Below are positions 8,858-17,433 of a DNA stretch of 64,000 nt, in pieces. The stretch comes from Pelosinus fermentans (lineage in GTDB: Bacteria; Bacillota; Negativicutes; DSM-13327). The notes below the pieces were generated by a model that saw nothing but the letters and a program-made list of their open reading frames with translations, was not told the origin of the DNA and made no database searches. Both the position numbers and the translations under genes were made by a program. The stretch lies in the NCBI GenBank assembly GCA_002434245.1, contig DJJR01000016.1:43243-107242 (forward strand), in the 5' to 3' direction. How positions within the stretch are numbered: position 1 is the first letter of the stretch; each line of letters opens with the position of its first letter.

Positions 8858-9066
8858 GTTAAACACCTGCTTATTTATCTATACAATGTATTAAAACTTT
8901 GTATATTGATTGTCTGCCAAGAATGAATGTTTGGATTTCATTCGGTAATGGATGGTGCCTTATATATATACTGATGTCAATTCTACCATAAATGTTGATT
9001 CATGGCTAATTATGATGATTTTGGAAGGATTCGCAGAAAATTATGCGAATTGTATTGTAGATTGAA

Positions 9067-9854
9067 ATGTTTGAAATTAGAAGAAAGCTGGGTGAGATAT
9101 TTATAAAAAATAGTCTTAGTTTACGATTTATGTTGAGTATAGCTGCTGTAGTAACAGTGCTGATGACAATAAATTTATTATGGAATATTCATCAATACAG
9201 CCTACAAGCTGAGGAAGAAATGCGTGAGAAAGCAGCAGTAGTCGCCAGACAGCTTATTGCTACTCGCTCTGTTATTGCTCTCAGGCAAGATAACATCAAT
9301 TCGGATTCACAGGGACATTATGAATTTAAACATCTAAACCCCGCGGCAGTGGGGAAGGAGGTTGGTGATTTTTTCAATCAATCTTCTGGTTATAAAATTA
9401 AACAAACTCGTTTTTCTGTACGTGCTCCAGAAAATACTCCTGATAGTTTTGAAATAGAAAAGATGAAAGTATTGGCCGCCAATTCAGATCTTCCAGCAGT
9501 GTGGATGCCTCTTGTTCTCCATGCCGCAGTCAAGGAACAAAATGGTTATCCGGAAGAGTTAAGACAATCCAAGATCAAACCTTCTTGCTGCAGCATACTG
9601 CAGGCTTAAATGTAGCTAAAGCTCATGAAGCGATACGAAAAGCTGGTGATACGCCAAATGTCAATCAGGCTGAACTTGCCAAAGCTAGAGAATTGGTGCG
9701 TAAAGCCCAGTGGATGTGGGATATTGTGTCAGCTGAAAATAGTATGGGCTTTCATAATACCGATCAGACGATGACGACTCTTGGTCAAGCTAATGAATTA
9801 GCTCATCAGGCCATTGAATCAGCCAATTTAGCAGCAGGGATCAATGTGCTATAA
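9067..9854 (+). pseudogene. Chimeric remnant: DUF3365 protein 5' part joined to nrfA 3' part
   Basis: The first frame (9067 to about 9495) encodes a membrane anchor (LSIAAVVTVLMTINLLW) and the beginning of a DUF3365/Tll0287-like sensor domain (LNPAAVGKEVGDFF, PENTPDSFEIEKM), then stops at 9609 after unrelated sequence. A second frame from about 9501 to 9854 matches the C-terminus of cytochrome c nitrite reductase NrfA: RVKTIQDQTF, then ELVRKAQWMWDIVSAENSMG followed by FHN. Just after the apparent joint lies CSPCR, a haem motif CxxCH with His changed to Arg (CGC). The simplest reading is a deletion that fused a sensor gene to the end of nrfA out of frame and removed the catalytic part. No function is expected. 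The terminator is still intact. Confidence 0.75.
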
Positions 9855-9860
9855 ATAAGA

Positions 9861-9906
9861 AAAAGGTTAGGGGAGACTTCCGTTTGGTAGTCTCTCCTAA
9901 CCTTTT
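9861..9906. terminator. Terminator shared by the nrfA remnant and hydG
   Basis: Bases 9861-9878 and 9889-9906 form an 18-bp stem with one G-T pair (AAAAGGTTAGGGGAGACT and near-complement), flanked by A and T runs on both sides, so it can work in both directions. Confidence 0.85.
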
Positions 9907-9923
9907 TTGAAAATGGTCGTGAT

Positions 9924-11351
9924 CTAGAAGTATAAATCGCGAGCACCATTTTCAATTTCTTTTAGGCGTTTGATGGTTTTAGTGCGGACACTTTCCTGTG
10001 GTATCGAAGCAAGGTTTTTAGTAATCATAGTTTCGCCTACTTTTTTTAGCGCATTATCACCATAGTCAAGCAGATACTCTTTAAAAGTCAATAAAGCATT
10101 AGGCAAACAAACATTTTGTATTTCACCACTTTTAGCAAGACTCATAAAGCGGTCACCTGTACGTCCCTGACGATAACAAGCTGTACAATAGCTGGGTATA
10201 TAGTTTTTTTCGCATAGCATAGAGATAATTTCATCTGGAGAACGATTGTCCCCTGTTTCAAACTGCATGGCTCCCTTTGCTGTGACAGAATCTTCTTGGG
10301 TTTCTTGATAACCGCCTACACCTGTACAGGAACCGGCACTAATTTGTGAAACACCATACGTAAGAAGCTTGTCTCTTAACTCAGGATGCTCTCTGGTTGA
10401 TAAAATGATCCCTGTATAAGGTACTGCTAAGCGAATGATAGCAATGATTTTTTTAAAGTCTTCATCATTTACAAGATGGGGAAAGGTTTCAAGGTTAATA
10501 CTGTCAGCTGGTCTGAGGCGGGGTACTGAGATAGTATGAGGTCCGACACCAAAAGCATTTTCTAAGTGCTCGGCATGTAAAAACATAGCAATCGTGTCAT
10601 ATTTATAATCATAGAGTCCATAAAGTACCCCGATACCAACGTCATCAATGCCTGCCTGCATGGCTCTATCCATGGCAGTGGTATGCCAGTTATAATCTTT
10701 TTTGGGTCCAGAAGGATGCAGCATCCCATAGGTTGGACGGTGGTAGGTTTCTTGAAATAATATATAAGTGCCAATCTGGGCTTGTTGTAATTTTTTGTAT
10801 TCGTCAATGGTGGTAGCGGCAACGTTAATATTAACACGGCGTATGCTGCCGTTTTTATTTTTCACATTATAAATTTCTTTAATGGTATCGACAACATAGT
10901 CGATGGAACAGTTATCTTGATCTTCGCCAGCTTCCAGCACTAAGCGCTTGTGACCTAAGGATTGAATGATCTCTACCTCTTGCTTTACTTCAGCCATGGA
11001 TAGATGACGGCGTACTTGGCTTGGATTGCCGCTGCGGTAGCCGCAATACGAACAATCGTTGATGCAGTGGCTGGAGATATAAAGTGGTGCAAATAATACA
11101 ATACGTGTGCCATAAATTTTTTGTTTTATAACAGCCGCAGCAGCGTACATGGATTCCAATATGTCTGGATCAGTCACTTCTAAAAGAATGGCAACTTCAG
11201 ATGCTGATAAACCTTGGTACTGGTTAGCTTTCGCAATAATACTATTAACGAGTTTTTTATCCTGAGATTTTGTTTTCGCTTCGTGAAGTAACTGAAGAAT
11301 TACCTCGTCATTAATAAAATCATCGGGTGTTCGTTCCTTGTTAGAAATCAA
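9924..11351 (-). CDS. hydG: [FeFe]-hydrogenase H-cluster maturase HydG
   Basis: Radical-SAM tyrosine lyase that makes the CO and CN ligands of the H-cluster. 475 aa. The SAM [4Fe-4S] cysteines are C96, C100 and C103 (CINDCSYCGY, C-X3-C-X2-C). The auxiliary cluster motif specific to HydG, C-X2-C-X22-C, is exact: C389, C392, C415. This C-terminal cluster distinguishes it from ThiH and HydE. It starts at TTG with GGAGG eight bases upstream. Neither hydE, hydF nor a hydrogenase gene is in the window, so it stands alone between convergent and divergent neighbours. Its presence implies an [FeFe]-hydrogenase elsewhere in the genome. Confidence 0.95.
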   Translation of the reverse strand: MISNKERTPDDFINDEVILQLLHEAKTKSQDKKLVNSIIAKANQYQGLSASEVAILLEVTDPDILESMYAAAAVIKQKIYGTRIVLFAPLYISSHCINDCSYCGYRSGNPSQVRRHLSMAEVKQEVEIIQSLGHKRLVLEAGEDQDNCSIDYVVDTIKEIYNVKNKNGSIRRVNINVAATTIDEYKKLQQAQIGTYILFQETYHRPTYGMLHPSGPKKDYNWHTTAMDRAMQAGIDDVGIGVLYGLYDYKYDTIAMFLHAEHLENAFGVGPHTISVPRLRPADSINLETFPHLVNDEDFKKIIAIIRLAVPYTGIILSTREHPELRDKLLTYGVSQISAGSCTGVGGYQETQEDSVTAKGAMQFETGDNRSPDEIISMLCEKNYIPSYCTACYRQGRTGDRFMSLAKSGEIQNVCLPNALLTFKEYLLDYGDNALKKVGETMITKNLASIPQESVRTKTIKRLKEIENGARDLYF

Positions 11352-11674
11352 TTAAATGGCCTCCTTGTAATACGATACATCAGTCGTTATCTTTTGCAGA
11401 TGACAAATTCTACTTTGTTCATCGGCTTTACATGAATATATGTTTTTAATTTAACTACCATTATATAATACTTTTCAGCAAGAATATATAGTTTTAAAGA
11501 AAAGTTATTGTTATTATAGGAGGAAATAGCATCTAAGCAATTCTTCTTGGAGGCTTCACACTACGAGAACCTAACATATTGACAGATCATTTTTATATGG
11601 AAGAGCTCTTAGAGAGCACAAATAAAAATATTCCGCATATAATACTATGGATACTTATAGGAGGTGTGGGGAGA
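11352..11674. other. Intergenic region between hydG and the YmaF gene
   Basis: About 320 bases without a convincing gene. It holds the hydG ribosome site, two unattached AGGAGG-like sites (near 11519 and 11549) with no start codon at usable distance, a perfect palindrome GCTCT-TAG-AGAGC (11605-11617), and a TATAAT (11638-11643) that could be the -10 of the YmaF gene. No good -35 pairs with it. Confidence 0.4.
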
Positions 11675-12127
11675 ATGCTTAATGATGAAGAGCGAAAATA
11701 TATGGTGGACCATGACAAATATATAACAGGCAGCAATGAAGATACTATGGATAATGTTCATGTACATGTGTATACTACGGAAACAGATGTTTCAGATGAC
11801 CATCAGCATATGTTTTTAGGTGTTACTGAACCTGCTAGGGTGGAAGGGCGGTCTCATGTTCATCAAATTCGTACGCGGACATCTTTTGCGGCTGAGAATT
11901 CTAGAGGCCACTGGCATTGGGTCGATGTTATGACAGACCGGGCAATTGCCATGCCGGATGGTTCTCATACTCATTATTATGAAGGCCGTACAAGCATGAA
12001 TGATGGTCATTGTCATAATTTTTCTGATGTTACTGGTCTAGGACCCAATATATGTGTGGATGATGAGGAAGATAAAAAACCCTGTAAATATAAATATAAA
12101 CGTCCTGATGATGAAGAATATAACTAA
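11675..12127 (+). CDS. YmaF family histidine-rich protein
   Basis: Protein of 150 aa belonging to the YmaF family, whose function is unknown. Six HxH motifs (HVH, HQH, HVH, HWH, HTH, HCH) recur at intervals of about 15-25 residues through the middle of the protein, followed by an acidic and Lys-rich tail (DDEEDKK, CKYKYKR). The pattern suggests metal binding or a repeating beta structure. An in-frame start exists at 11579, but ATG 11675 is chosen: it follows AGGAGG by ten bases and removes a non-homologous leader. It has no signal peptide. It is monocistronic with its own terminator. Confidence 0.8.
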   Translation: MLNDEERKYMVDHDKYITGSNEDTMDNVHVHVYTTETDVSDDHQHMFLGVTEPARVEGRSHVHQIRTRTSFAAENSRGHWHWVDVMTDRAIAMPDGSHTHYYEGRTSMNDGHCHNFSDVTGLGPNICVDDEEDKKPCKYKYKRPDDEEYN

Positions 12128-12133
12128 AAAGGA

Positions 12134-12174
12134 ACGAGAAGGTGGCAATCAATTTCCACTTTCTCGTATTTTTA
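12134..12174 (+). terminator. Terminator after the YmaF gene
   Basis: ACGAGAAGGTGG (12134-12145) pairs with CCACTTTCTCGT (12156-12167) with one G-T pair, followed by ATTTTTATT. Confidence 0.8.
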
Positions 12175-12254
12175 TTACTGCGAGAAAGTTTTTTAAAGCG
12201 GTTCAGTTATAATATAGATCTTAAATATACATACTAAATATTGGAGGTGTTACG

Positions 12255-13601
12255 ATGTTATTAAGCTGGATGATGATGAAACTTATGGATCCCTCGATGG
12301 ATGAAGTAATGACAAAGATGCTTACGGAGGATTATAAGGACAACCCCTTCTTAATGGTTACAGTTGCAGAAAAGTTATCACCGCGAGCTATGATGGAAGC
12401 TGCGATGCGTGCCGAGGCTGGCAAAGAATTGGCACGACCCTTAGGCAGTCCGGTGGTTCTATCTCCATGGGATAAACTGCTGCTAAACCCAAAGCAATTG
12501 TTTGAATTACCTACTTCTGACTATACCGGAATTACCATGAAAACGATTATTGGACCAAAGGCTAAAAAGCCTCTGCAGCTTGAACTGCCTATCATGATTA
12601 CAGGAATGTCTTATGGTGGGTCGCTAAGTTTACCGATAAAAATTGCCCTAGCTAAGGGAGCAACGATAGTCGGAACCTCAACGAATACAGGAGAGTCTGC
12701 TGTTACTGAGGAAGAACGGGGAGCAGCTCGATTCTTAATTGGACAATACCATCGTGGAGGTCAATTGAGTGGTCAGGAGCAGCTAAAGCAGCTGGATGCG
12801 ATTGAAATTCAATTAGGTCAGGGAGCTTGGGGTGGTGCGGTTGATTCTACAATGAAGGCTGAAGATATTGATGAGCATCTGCGCAATGCATGGGGGCTGA
12901 AAAAAGGTGAAGATGCCACTGTATATGCGCGCATGCCTGGGAAAAATTCGACACAAGATTATATTAAGATGATCGATGATATGAAAGCGCAGTATGATGT
13001 TCCCATAGGAGTCAAAATAGCTGGTACTGACTATATTGAATATGAACTGGCGGTTATTGCTCAGACAAAAGCAGATTATATTGTCGTAGATGGTTCTGAG
13101 GGCGGGACAGCAGTTGCGAATCCAACTTTACAAGACAATGTGGGGCTGCCGACCTTTTATACCCTTGTACGAACGATCGATTGGCTCGTAAAAAATAATT
13201 TACGTGAGCGTTTTAGTGTGATTATTGCCGGTGGATTAACGACTCCAGGGCACTTTCTAAAAGCCCTGGCTCTAGGAGCGGATGCGGTTTATATTGGAAC
13301 GATTGCTTTACTGGCTGCTCTACATACCCAAATGACAAAAGCACTGCCCCAGGCGCCCCCTTCGCAAATGTTATTATATACAGGTAAGTTAACGGATAAA
13401 CTTCACATCGATGCAGCTGCCAATCATCTGGCAAACTTTCTATCTTCTTGTAAGAGTGAAATGCAGCTAGCTGTACAAGCCGTGGGAAAAAGAAGTATTA
13501 AAGAGCTAAATCGCAATGATTTGGTAACTATAGAAAAAGACCTGGCAGAATTTGCTGCCATTCGCTATGCAGGCAGCCATCGGGAAAGCACAGAAAAGTG
13601 A
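12255..13601 (+). CDS. FMN-binding glutamate synthase family protein
   Basis: Stand-alone flavoprotein (448 aa) homologous to the FMN/Fe-S synthase domain of glutamate synthase. Seen: ITGMSYGGSLSLPIKIALAKG, STNTGESAVTEEERGAARF, VDGSEGGTAVANPTLQDNVG and AGGLTTPGHFLKALALGADA, the barrel segments that bind FMN and glutamate or 2-oxoglutarate. It lacks the N-terminal amidotransferase and a neighbouring NADPH subunit, so it is not a complete GOGAT; it may be an archaeal-type GltS paralog or another oxidoreductase. Start: GGAGGTG eight bases upstream. It has its own terminator. Confidence 0.85.
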   Translation: MLLSWMMMKLMDPSMDEVMTKMLTEDYKDNPFLMVTVAEKLSPRAMMEAAMRAEAGKELARPLGSPVVLSPWDKLLLNPKQLFELPTSDYTGITMKTIIGPKAKKPLQLELPIMITGMSYGGSLSLPIKIALAKGATIVGTSTNTGESAVTEEERGAARFLIGQYHRGGQLSGQEQLKQLDAIEIQLGQGAWGGAVDSTMKAEDIDEHLRNAWGLKKGEDATVYARMPGKNSTQDYIKMIDDMKAQYDVPIGVKIAGTDYIEYELAVIAQTKADYIVVDGSEGGTAVANPTLQDNVGLPTFYTLVRTIDWLVKNNLRERFSVIIAGGLTTPGHFLKALALGADAVYIGTIALLAALHTQMTKALPQAPPSQMLLYTGKLTDKLHIDAAANHLANFLSSCKSEMQLAVQAVGKRSIKELNRNDLVTIEKDLAEFAAIRYAGSHRESTEK

Positions 13602-13606
13602 GCAGT

Positions 13607-13643
13607 AATTAACCCCTCTTAAATAAACAGAGGGGTTAATTTT
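13607..13643 (+). terminator. Terminator after the glutamate-synthase-like gene
   Basis: AATTAACCCCTCT (13607-13619) and AGAGGGGTTAATT (13629-13641) are perfect inverted repeats followed by TT. Confidence 0.8.
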
Positions 13644-13806
13644 ATAATGTCATTAAATGATAATATAATAAAAAATTTATAGCGATTATCATATATTAAG
13701 TTGGTCTTAGCATAGAGAGTAATTTTATAATTTACCTAAAATGGTATTTTTCAATGTATTGTTTAATAGTGTAGTAGTATTAAAAATACCAATTGGTGGT
13801 GATTAT

Positions 13807-14853
13807 ATGGTGAAGCCTACAATACAGGCCATCGGCACAGCAGTACCTCATTATGCTTTAGAGCAAAAAGAGATAAAAGAATTTGTTGCGAGTATGTTTC
13901 GTTCCCATGTAGAACATATTGATAAGCTGCTTCCCATTTTTGAGAATAGCTGCGTCAAAGTACGGTACTTATCTCGGCCGCTGGAATGGTATGCGGCTCC
14001 TCATTCTTTTTCAGAAGCGAATCAAATATTTAAAGAAGTAGCCCTTGAACTTGCAGAAAAGGCAGCATTGCAGGCAATGACGAGAGGGAATGTAGGGCCG
14101 ACGGATATCGGTATGGTTATCTTTGTGACTTCTACTGGTATTGCGACTCCTACCTTAGATGCTAAGCTAATTGATCGGCTGGGATTATCACCTCATACAA
14201 GACGGCTGCCTATTTGGGGACTCGGCTGCGGGGGAGGAGCTGCTGGATTAGCACGAGCTAATGAACTTGCTTATAGTATGCCGGGCAAATCAATATTGCT
14301 GGTAGCTGTAGAACTTTGCAGTCTTACTTTTCAAAGGAATGATTTCTCTAAATCCAATATAGTTGGTACCAGCATTTTTGCTGATGGGGCGGCTGCGGTA
14401 TTAATAACCATGGATGGTGAAGGACCCGCTATTTTAGGAAATCATAGTACCTTGTTTCCCAATTCAGAAGACATTATGGGATGGGAACTAGTTGAGACAG
14501 GTCTTAAGGTACGGTTTTCTCGAGATATTCCTAGCATTGTACGCCGCTATTTACCTGATTTATTACAAGAGGCTTGCGGCAAATGGGGAATCGAGCAAGA
14601 AAAAATAGCTCATTATGTTGTTCATCCTGGTGGAGCAAAGGTACTGGATGCATATTCGGGTAGTTTGAATATCAGTAAAGATCAGCTATCTCAAGCATAT
14701 AAGATACTAATTGATTATGGCAATATGTCTAGTGCTTCCATTTTATTTGTATTAGAAAAATTTATGGCTGAAACACCAGCAAAAGATGAATATGGAATTA
14801 TGTTAGCATTAGGACCTGGTTTTAGTGCGGAACAGGTACTATTCAAATGGTGA
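13807..14853 (+). CDS. Type III polyketide synthase (chalcone/stilbene synthase family)
   Basis: Homodimeric ketosynthase, 348 aa, that condenses acyl-CoA starters with malonyl-CoA to alkylpyrones or resorcinols. The catalytic triad is visible: Cys141 in WGLGCGGGAAGLA, His273 in VVHPGGAKVL, Asn306 in DYGNMSSAS. It resembles Bacillus subtilis BpsA. The ATG at 13807 is preceded by GGTGGTGA, and the protein then starts MVKPTIQAIGTAVP like its relatives; an in-frame upstream start at 13741 is less likely. It overlaps the next gene, a methyltransferase, by seven bases. In B. subtilis the same pair (bpsA-bpsB) makes alkylpyrone methyl ethers. Confidence 0.93.
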   Translation: MVKPTIQAIGTAVPHYALEQKEIKEFVASMFRSHVEHIDKLLPIFENSCVKVRYLSRPLEWYAAPHSFSEANQIFKEVALELAEKAALQAMTRGNVGPTDIGMVIFVTSTGIATPTLDAKLIDRLGLSPHTRRLPIWGLGCGGGAAGLARANELAYSMPGKSILLVAVELCSLTFQRNDFSKSNIVGTSIFADGAAAVLITMDGEGPAILGNHSTLFPNSEDIMGWELVETGLKVRFSRDIPSIVRRYLPDLLQEACGKWGIEQEKIAHYVVHPGGAKVLDAYSGSLNISKDQLSQAYKILIDYGNMSSASILFVLEKFMAETPAKDEYGIMLALGPGFSAEQVLFKW

Positions 14854-15380
14854 GCCTATGGGTTTTGATAATGGCATGTATTCTAATCAGTCAGCGTCTT
14901 TTAGAGCTATACATAGCTAAAAATAATTATAAGTGGTCAGTGGCAGCTGGAGCACAAGAGTTTGGCAAGGAGCATTACCCTTTATTTTTTATTTTACATG
15001 GTTGCTGGTTTATCGGTTGGATCGTAGAGAGCGGCATAGGTAACGTTGTCATAAGTGAGTTATGGTATGTATGGCTAAGTTTATTTGTTATTGCTCAAGC
15101 AGTGAGATATTGGTGTATTGCTAGTCTGGGGAAGGCTTGGAACACTCGGGTTCTAGTCATTCCTGGCCGAAAACTTATTTCTAAAGGACCATACCAATAT
15201 ATAAAACATCCCAATTATGTAGCTGTAGCCATAGAATTGCTAGTTGTGCCCTTACTATTTGGAGCTGCAATCACAGCAATTCTCGCGACTCTATGTAATG
15301 CTTGGTTAATTCTCGGTATTCGAATTCCAGTGGAGGAAAAGGCATTAAGTGAAGGGATTATTGAAAAAAGTAGTTGCTAG
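14847..15380 (+). CDS. Isoprenylcysteine carboxyl methyltransferase family membrane protein (BpsB-like)
   Basis: Integral membrane SAM-dependent methyltransferase, 177 aa, with about four to five hydrophobic segments. The ICMT signature near the C-terminus is GPYQYIKHPNYVAVAIE followed by a pair of helices and RIPVEEKAL. By analogy with B. subtilis BpsB it should O-methylate the alkylpyrone made by the preceding polyketide synthase; gene overlap and family pairing support this. It starts at ATG 14847 or GTG 14850 inside the end of the synthase gene. Lipid-soluble polyketide ethers of this kind may sit in the membrane; the product here is unknown. Confidence 0.87.
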   Translation: MVSLWVLIMACILISQRLLELYIAKNNYKWSVAAGAQEFGKEHYPLFFILHGCWFIGWIVESGIGNVVISELWYVWLSLFVIAQAVRYWCIASLGKAWNTRVLVIPGRKLISKGPYQYIKHPNYVAVAIELLVVPLLFGAAITAILATLCNAWLILGIRIPVEEKALSEGIIEKSSC

Positions 15381-15425
15381 AAAGGATGTATTTTACGTTT
15401 GCATAACAGATTAAATGAATAAATG

Positions 15426-15456
15426 ATAAGGGGGCAGTCATTTACTACCCCCTTAT
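15426..15456. terminator. Bidirectional terminator hairpin
   Basis: ATAAGGGGG (15426-15434) and CCCCCTTAT (15448-15456) are perfect inverted repeats with a 13-base loop, between the convergent methyltransferase and DUF1657 genes. Confidence 0.7.
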
Positions 15457-15472
15457 TTGTTAGTCTGCTTGA

Positions 15473-15667
15473 CTAATTAAGTTGATTTTGTTCGGTGACA
15501 TTAAGGCGGCTATTGAGTTGGCTGATATGTTGATCCATATCCTGTGACATTTGTGTAAATAGTTGTTTGGCTGTTTGATCGTCAGTTGATTGGGCGAAGG
15601 TTGCGTAGGTTCCTTTTGCTGATTCAGCTGCAGCGACAGCTTTTTGCAAGTCCTTTTGTACAGTCAT
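15473..15667 (-). CDS. DUF1657 domain protein
   Basis: Small soluble helical protein of 64 aa. It matches the DUF1657 pattern: MTVQKDLQKAVAAAESAKGT, then F-Q-T-DQ-AKQLF and a C-terminal helix. DUF1657 genes are common in endospore formers, where they occur alone or beside spoVA-type genes, so a role in the spore or forespore membrane is often supposed but unproven. AAGGAGG lies just upstream of the ATG. No spoVA gene is nearby here. Function unknown. Confidence 0.8.
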   Translation of the reverse strand: MTVQKDLQKAVAAAESAKGTYATFAQSTDDQTAKQLFTQMSQDMDQHISQLNSRLNVTEQNQLN

Positions 15668-15808
15668 AACAATTCCTCCTTATGATAAGATGTTACTTAC
15701 ATAGGTATTATTCTATTGTTCTATTGTTTTTATGATTATTTTTAAGATGAAGTAGATAAAAACAAATTTAATGTGTATGATAAATGCCAGCATTATAGGG
15801 ATACAATG

Positions 15809-15837
15809 TTGATTTGTATGAAATAATATAGTATATT
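15809..15837 (+). promoter_or_regulatory. Candidate promoter of the symporter gene
   Basis: TTGATT (15809-15814), 17-base spacer, TATATT (15832-15837). The transcript would start near 15844, just before the leader hairpin. Confidence 0.5.
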
Positions 15838-15854
15838 TATTGCAGTTCATAATG

Positions 15855-15895
15855 CCTAAAGTTTTGATTGTATAGTTGGTAATCAAAGCTTTAGG
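15855..15895 (+). promoter_or_regulatory. Leader hairpin upstream of the symporter gene
   Basis: CCTAAAGTTTTGATT (15855-15869) pairs with AATCAAAGCTTTAGG (15881-15895): 15 bp with one G-T pair and an 11-base loop, followed by TATTTGTTATT. It lies between the likely promoter and the ribosome site, so it may attenuate transcription or be an operator; no known riboswitch is recognised. Confidence 0.45.
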
Positions 15896-15924
15896 TATTT
15901 GTTATTGAAAAGGAGAATGTAAAC

Positions 15925-17358
15925 ATGAACCCGTATTTAATTGCTATTATCGTATATGCATGTATTTTAGTTGCTGTAGGTTTTATTGCTACTAAGGGAG
16001 TTAGAGGTGCATCTGATTTTTTTGTCGCCGGCAGAAGGCTAGGACCTGCTCTTTTATTTACTACCTTAATTGCACCTAATATTGGTGCTGGATCTACCGT
16101 TGGCGTAGCTGGCGTTGGCTATAAATTTGGTATTTCTGCTTGGTGGTGGATTGCTTCTTCGGCTGTAGGTTCTGTCATATTAGCCTTTATTGTTGGCCCT
16201 GCGATTTGGCGAGTGGCAAAAGAGTATAACTTGTATACATTGGGAGATTATCTGGATCATCGTTATAATCGAAATTTTCGAGGCTTCATATCATTGATGA
16301 TGGCTATAGGCACCCTGGCTATTTTTGCGGGACAGTTAATGGGAATTGCCTGGATTTTGACCGCTGTAGCTGGTACTGGTAAAACAGCGGGGATTTTGGT
16401 TGGTTCTATTGTAGTGATCTTATATTTTGGTGCTGGAGGGCTGCTCGCCGCGACATTTGTAAATAGCATTCAAATTATAGTAAAGTTTGTTGGATTCTTA
16501 TTAGCCGTTCCCTTTGCATTAAATTATATAGGCGGTTGGGAAGGGCTTACTGCACTAATCGGACAAAACATAGCAGATGTCAATAAGGCTGAAGCCTATA
16601 TGAGTTTTGACGGCATTGGAATTACCATGATTATTGGTTATTTTTTAATGCTAACGCCATCTTTTTTTATTTCTCCAGGTTTAATTGGGAAGGTATATGG
16701 AGCTCGTGATGTAGCTACAGTAAGAATTGGCACAGCTCTTAATGCTTTGGTGCAGTTTGCTTTTGCCATTGTCCCTGTTATACTAGGAATGTGTGCGTTT
16801 GCAGCATTTCCAAACTTGTCGCAGAGTGAATTGGCATTACCGATTGTTATGAAAGAATTCATGCCATTTTGGGCTTCTGCATTTGCTTTGGCAGCCATCT
16901 TCTCAGCCGAGGTTAGTGCTGCAGACGCAGTATTATATATGATAACAACATCTTTTACGAAAGATTTGTACAAAACCTTTATAAAACCTGAAACCTCAGA
17001 TGAGGAATTACTGAAAATGAGCCGCATCGTTACCGTGGCAGCTGGAATTCTCGGTATCAGCATTGCTTTACTATTGCCTAATATCATTACGGCATTGTCT
17101 ATCTTTTATTCATTAATGTCCGTGTCATTAACAGCTCCTTTATTATTTGGTCTGTTTTCAAGGCGACCATCTACTAAAGCTGCCTTTATATGCGCAATTG
17201 CTGGAGTTTTGACTACTGTGGTCCTGCAATTTGGTAATGATGGAAAGGGAATTGGAATACTAAATGCTCAATCTACCGGGATTGTTTTAACCATTATCAT
17301 TATGGTATTTATGATGGTTGTGTTTCCTGCAAAAGAAAAAGGTGTAATGGCTAAATGA
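15925..17358 (+). CDS. Sodium:solute symporter family (SSS) permease
   Basis: Polytopic inner-membrane transporter, 477 aa, about 13 hydrophobic segments, no signal peptide. Family marks: SDFFVAGRRLGP near the N-terminus, LIAPNIGAGSTVGVAG in helix 2, YTLGDYLDHRYNRNFRG, and the late-helix segment AAIFSAEVSAADAVLYMITTS followed by the family's cytoplasmic KDLYK. Relatives carry proline, pantothenate, carboxylates or amino acids with Na+; nothing here fixes the substrate. The start follows AAGGAG at good spacing. The gene is preceded by a strong hairpin that may regulate it. Confidence 0.92.
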   Translation: MNPYLIAIIVYACILVAVGFIATKGVRGASDFFVAGRRLGPALLFTTLIAPNIGAGSTVGVAGVGYKFGISAWWWIASSAVGSVILAFIVGPAIWRVAKEYNLYTLGDYLDHRYNRNFRGFISLMMAIGTLAIFAGQLMGIAWILTAVAGTGKTAGILVGSIVVILYFGAGGLLAATFVNSIQIIVKFVGFLLAVPFALNYIGGWEGLTALIGQNIADVNKAEAYMSFDGIGITMIIGYFLMLTPSFFISPGLIGKVYGARDVATVRIGTALNALVQFAFAIVPVILGMCAFAAFPNLSQSELALPIVMKEFMPFWASAFALAAIFSAEVSAADAVLYMITTSFTKDLYKTFIKPETSDEELLKMSRIVTVAAGILGISIALLLPNIITALSIFYSLMSVSLTAPLLFGLFSRRPSTKAAFICAIAGVLTTVVLQFGNDGKGIGILNAQSTGIVLTIIIMVFMMVVFPAKEKGVMAK

Positions 17359-17433
17359 AATTCTTTATTTTAAATTGTGAAAGTATATGTAATAATTAAG
17401 TATTTGGAAATGATATAAAAATGAGGTGTTATC

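Noticed and set aside
16638..17087. Minus-strand frame of 149 codons inside the symporter gene
   Set aside because: Antisense shadow of a membrane-protein gene; no start signal or homology.
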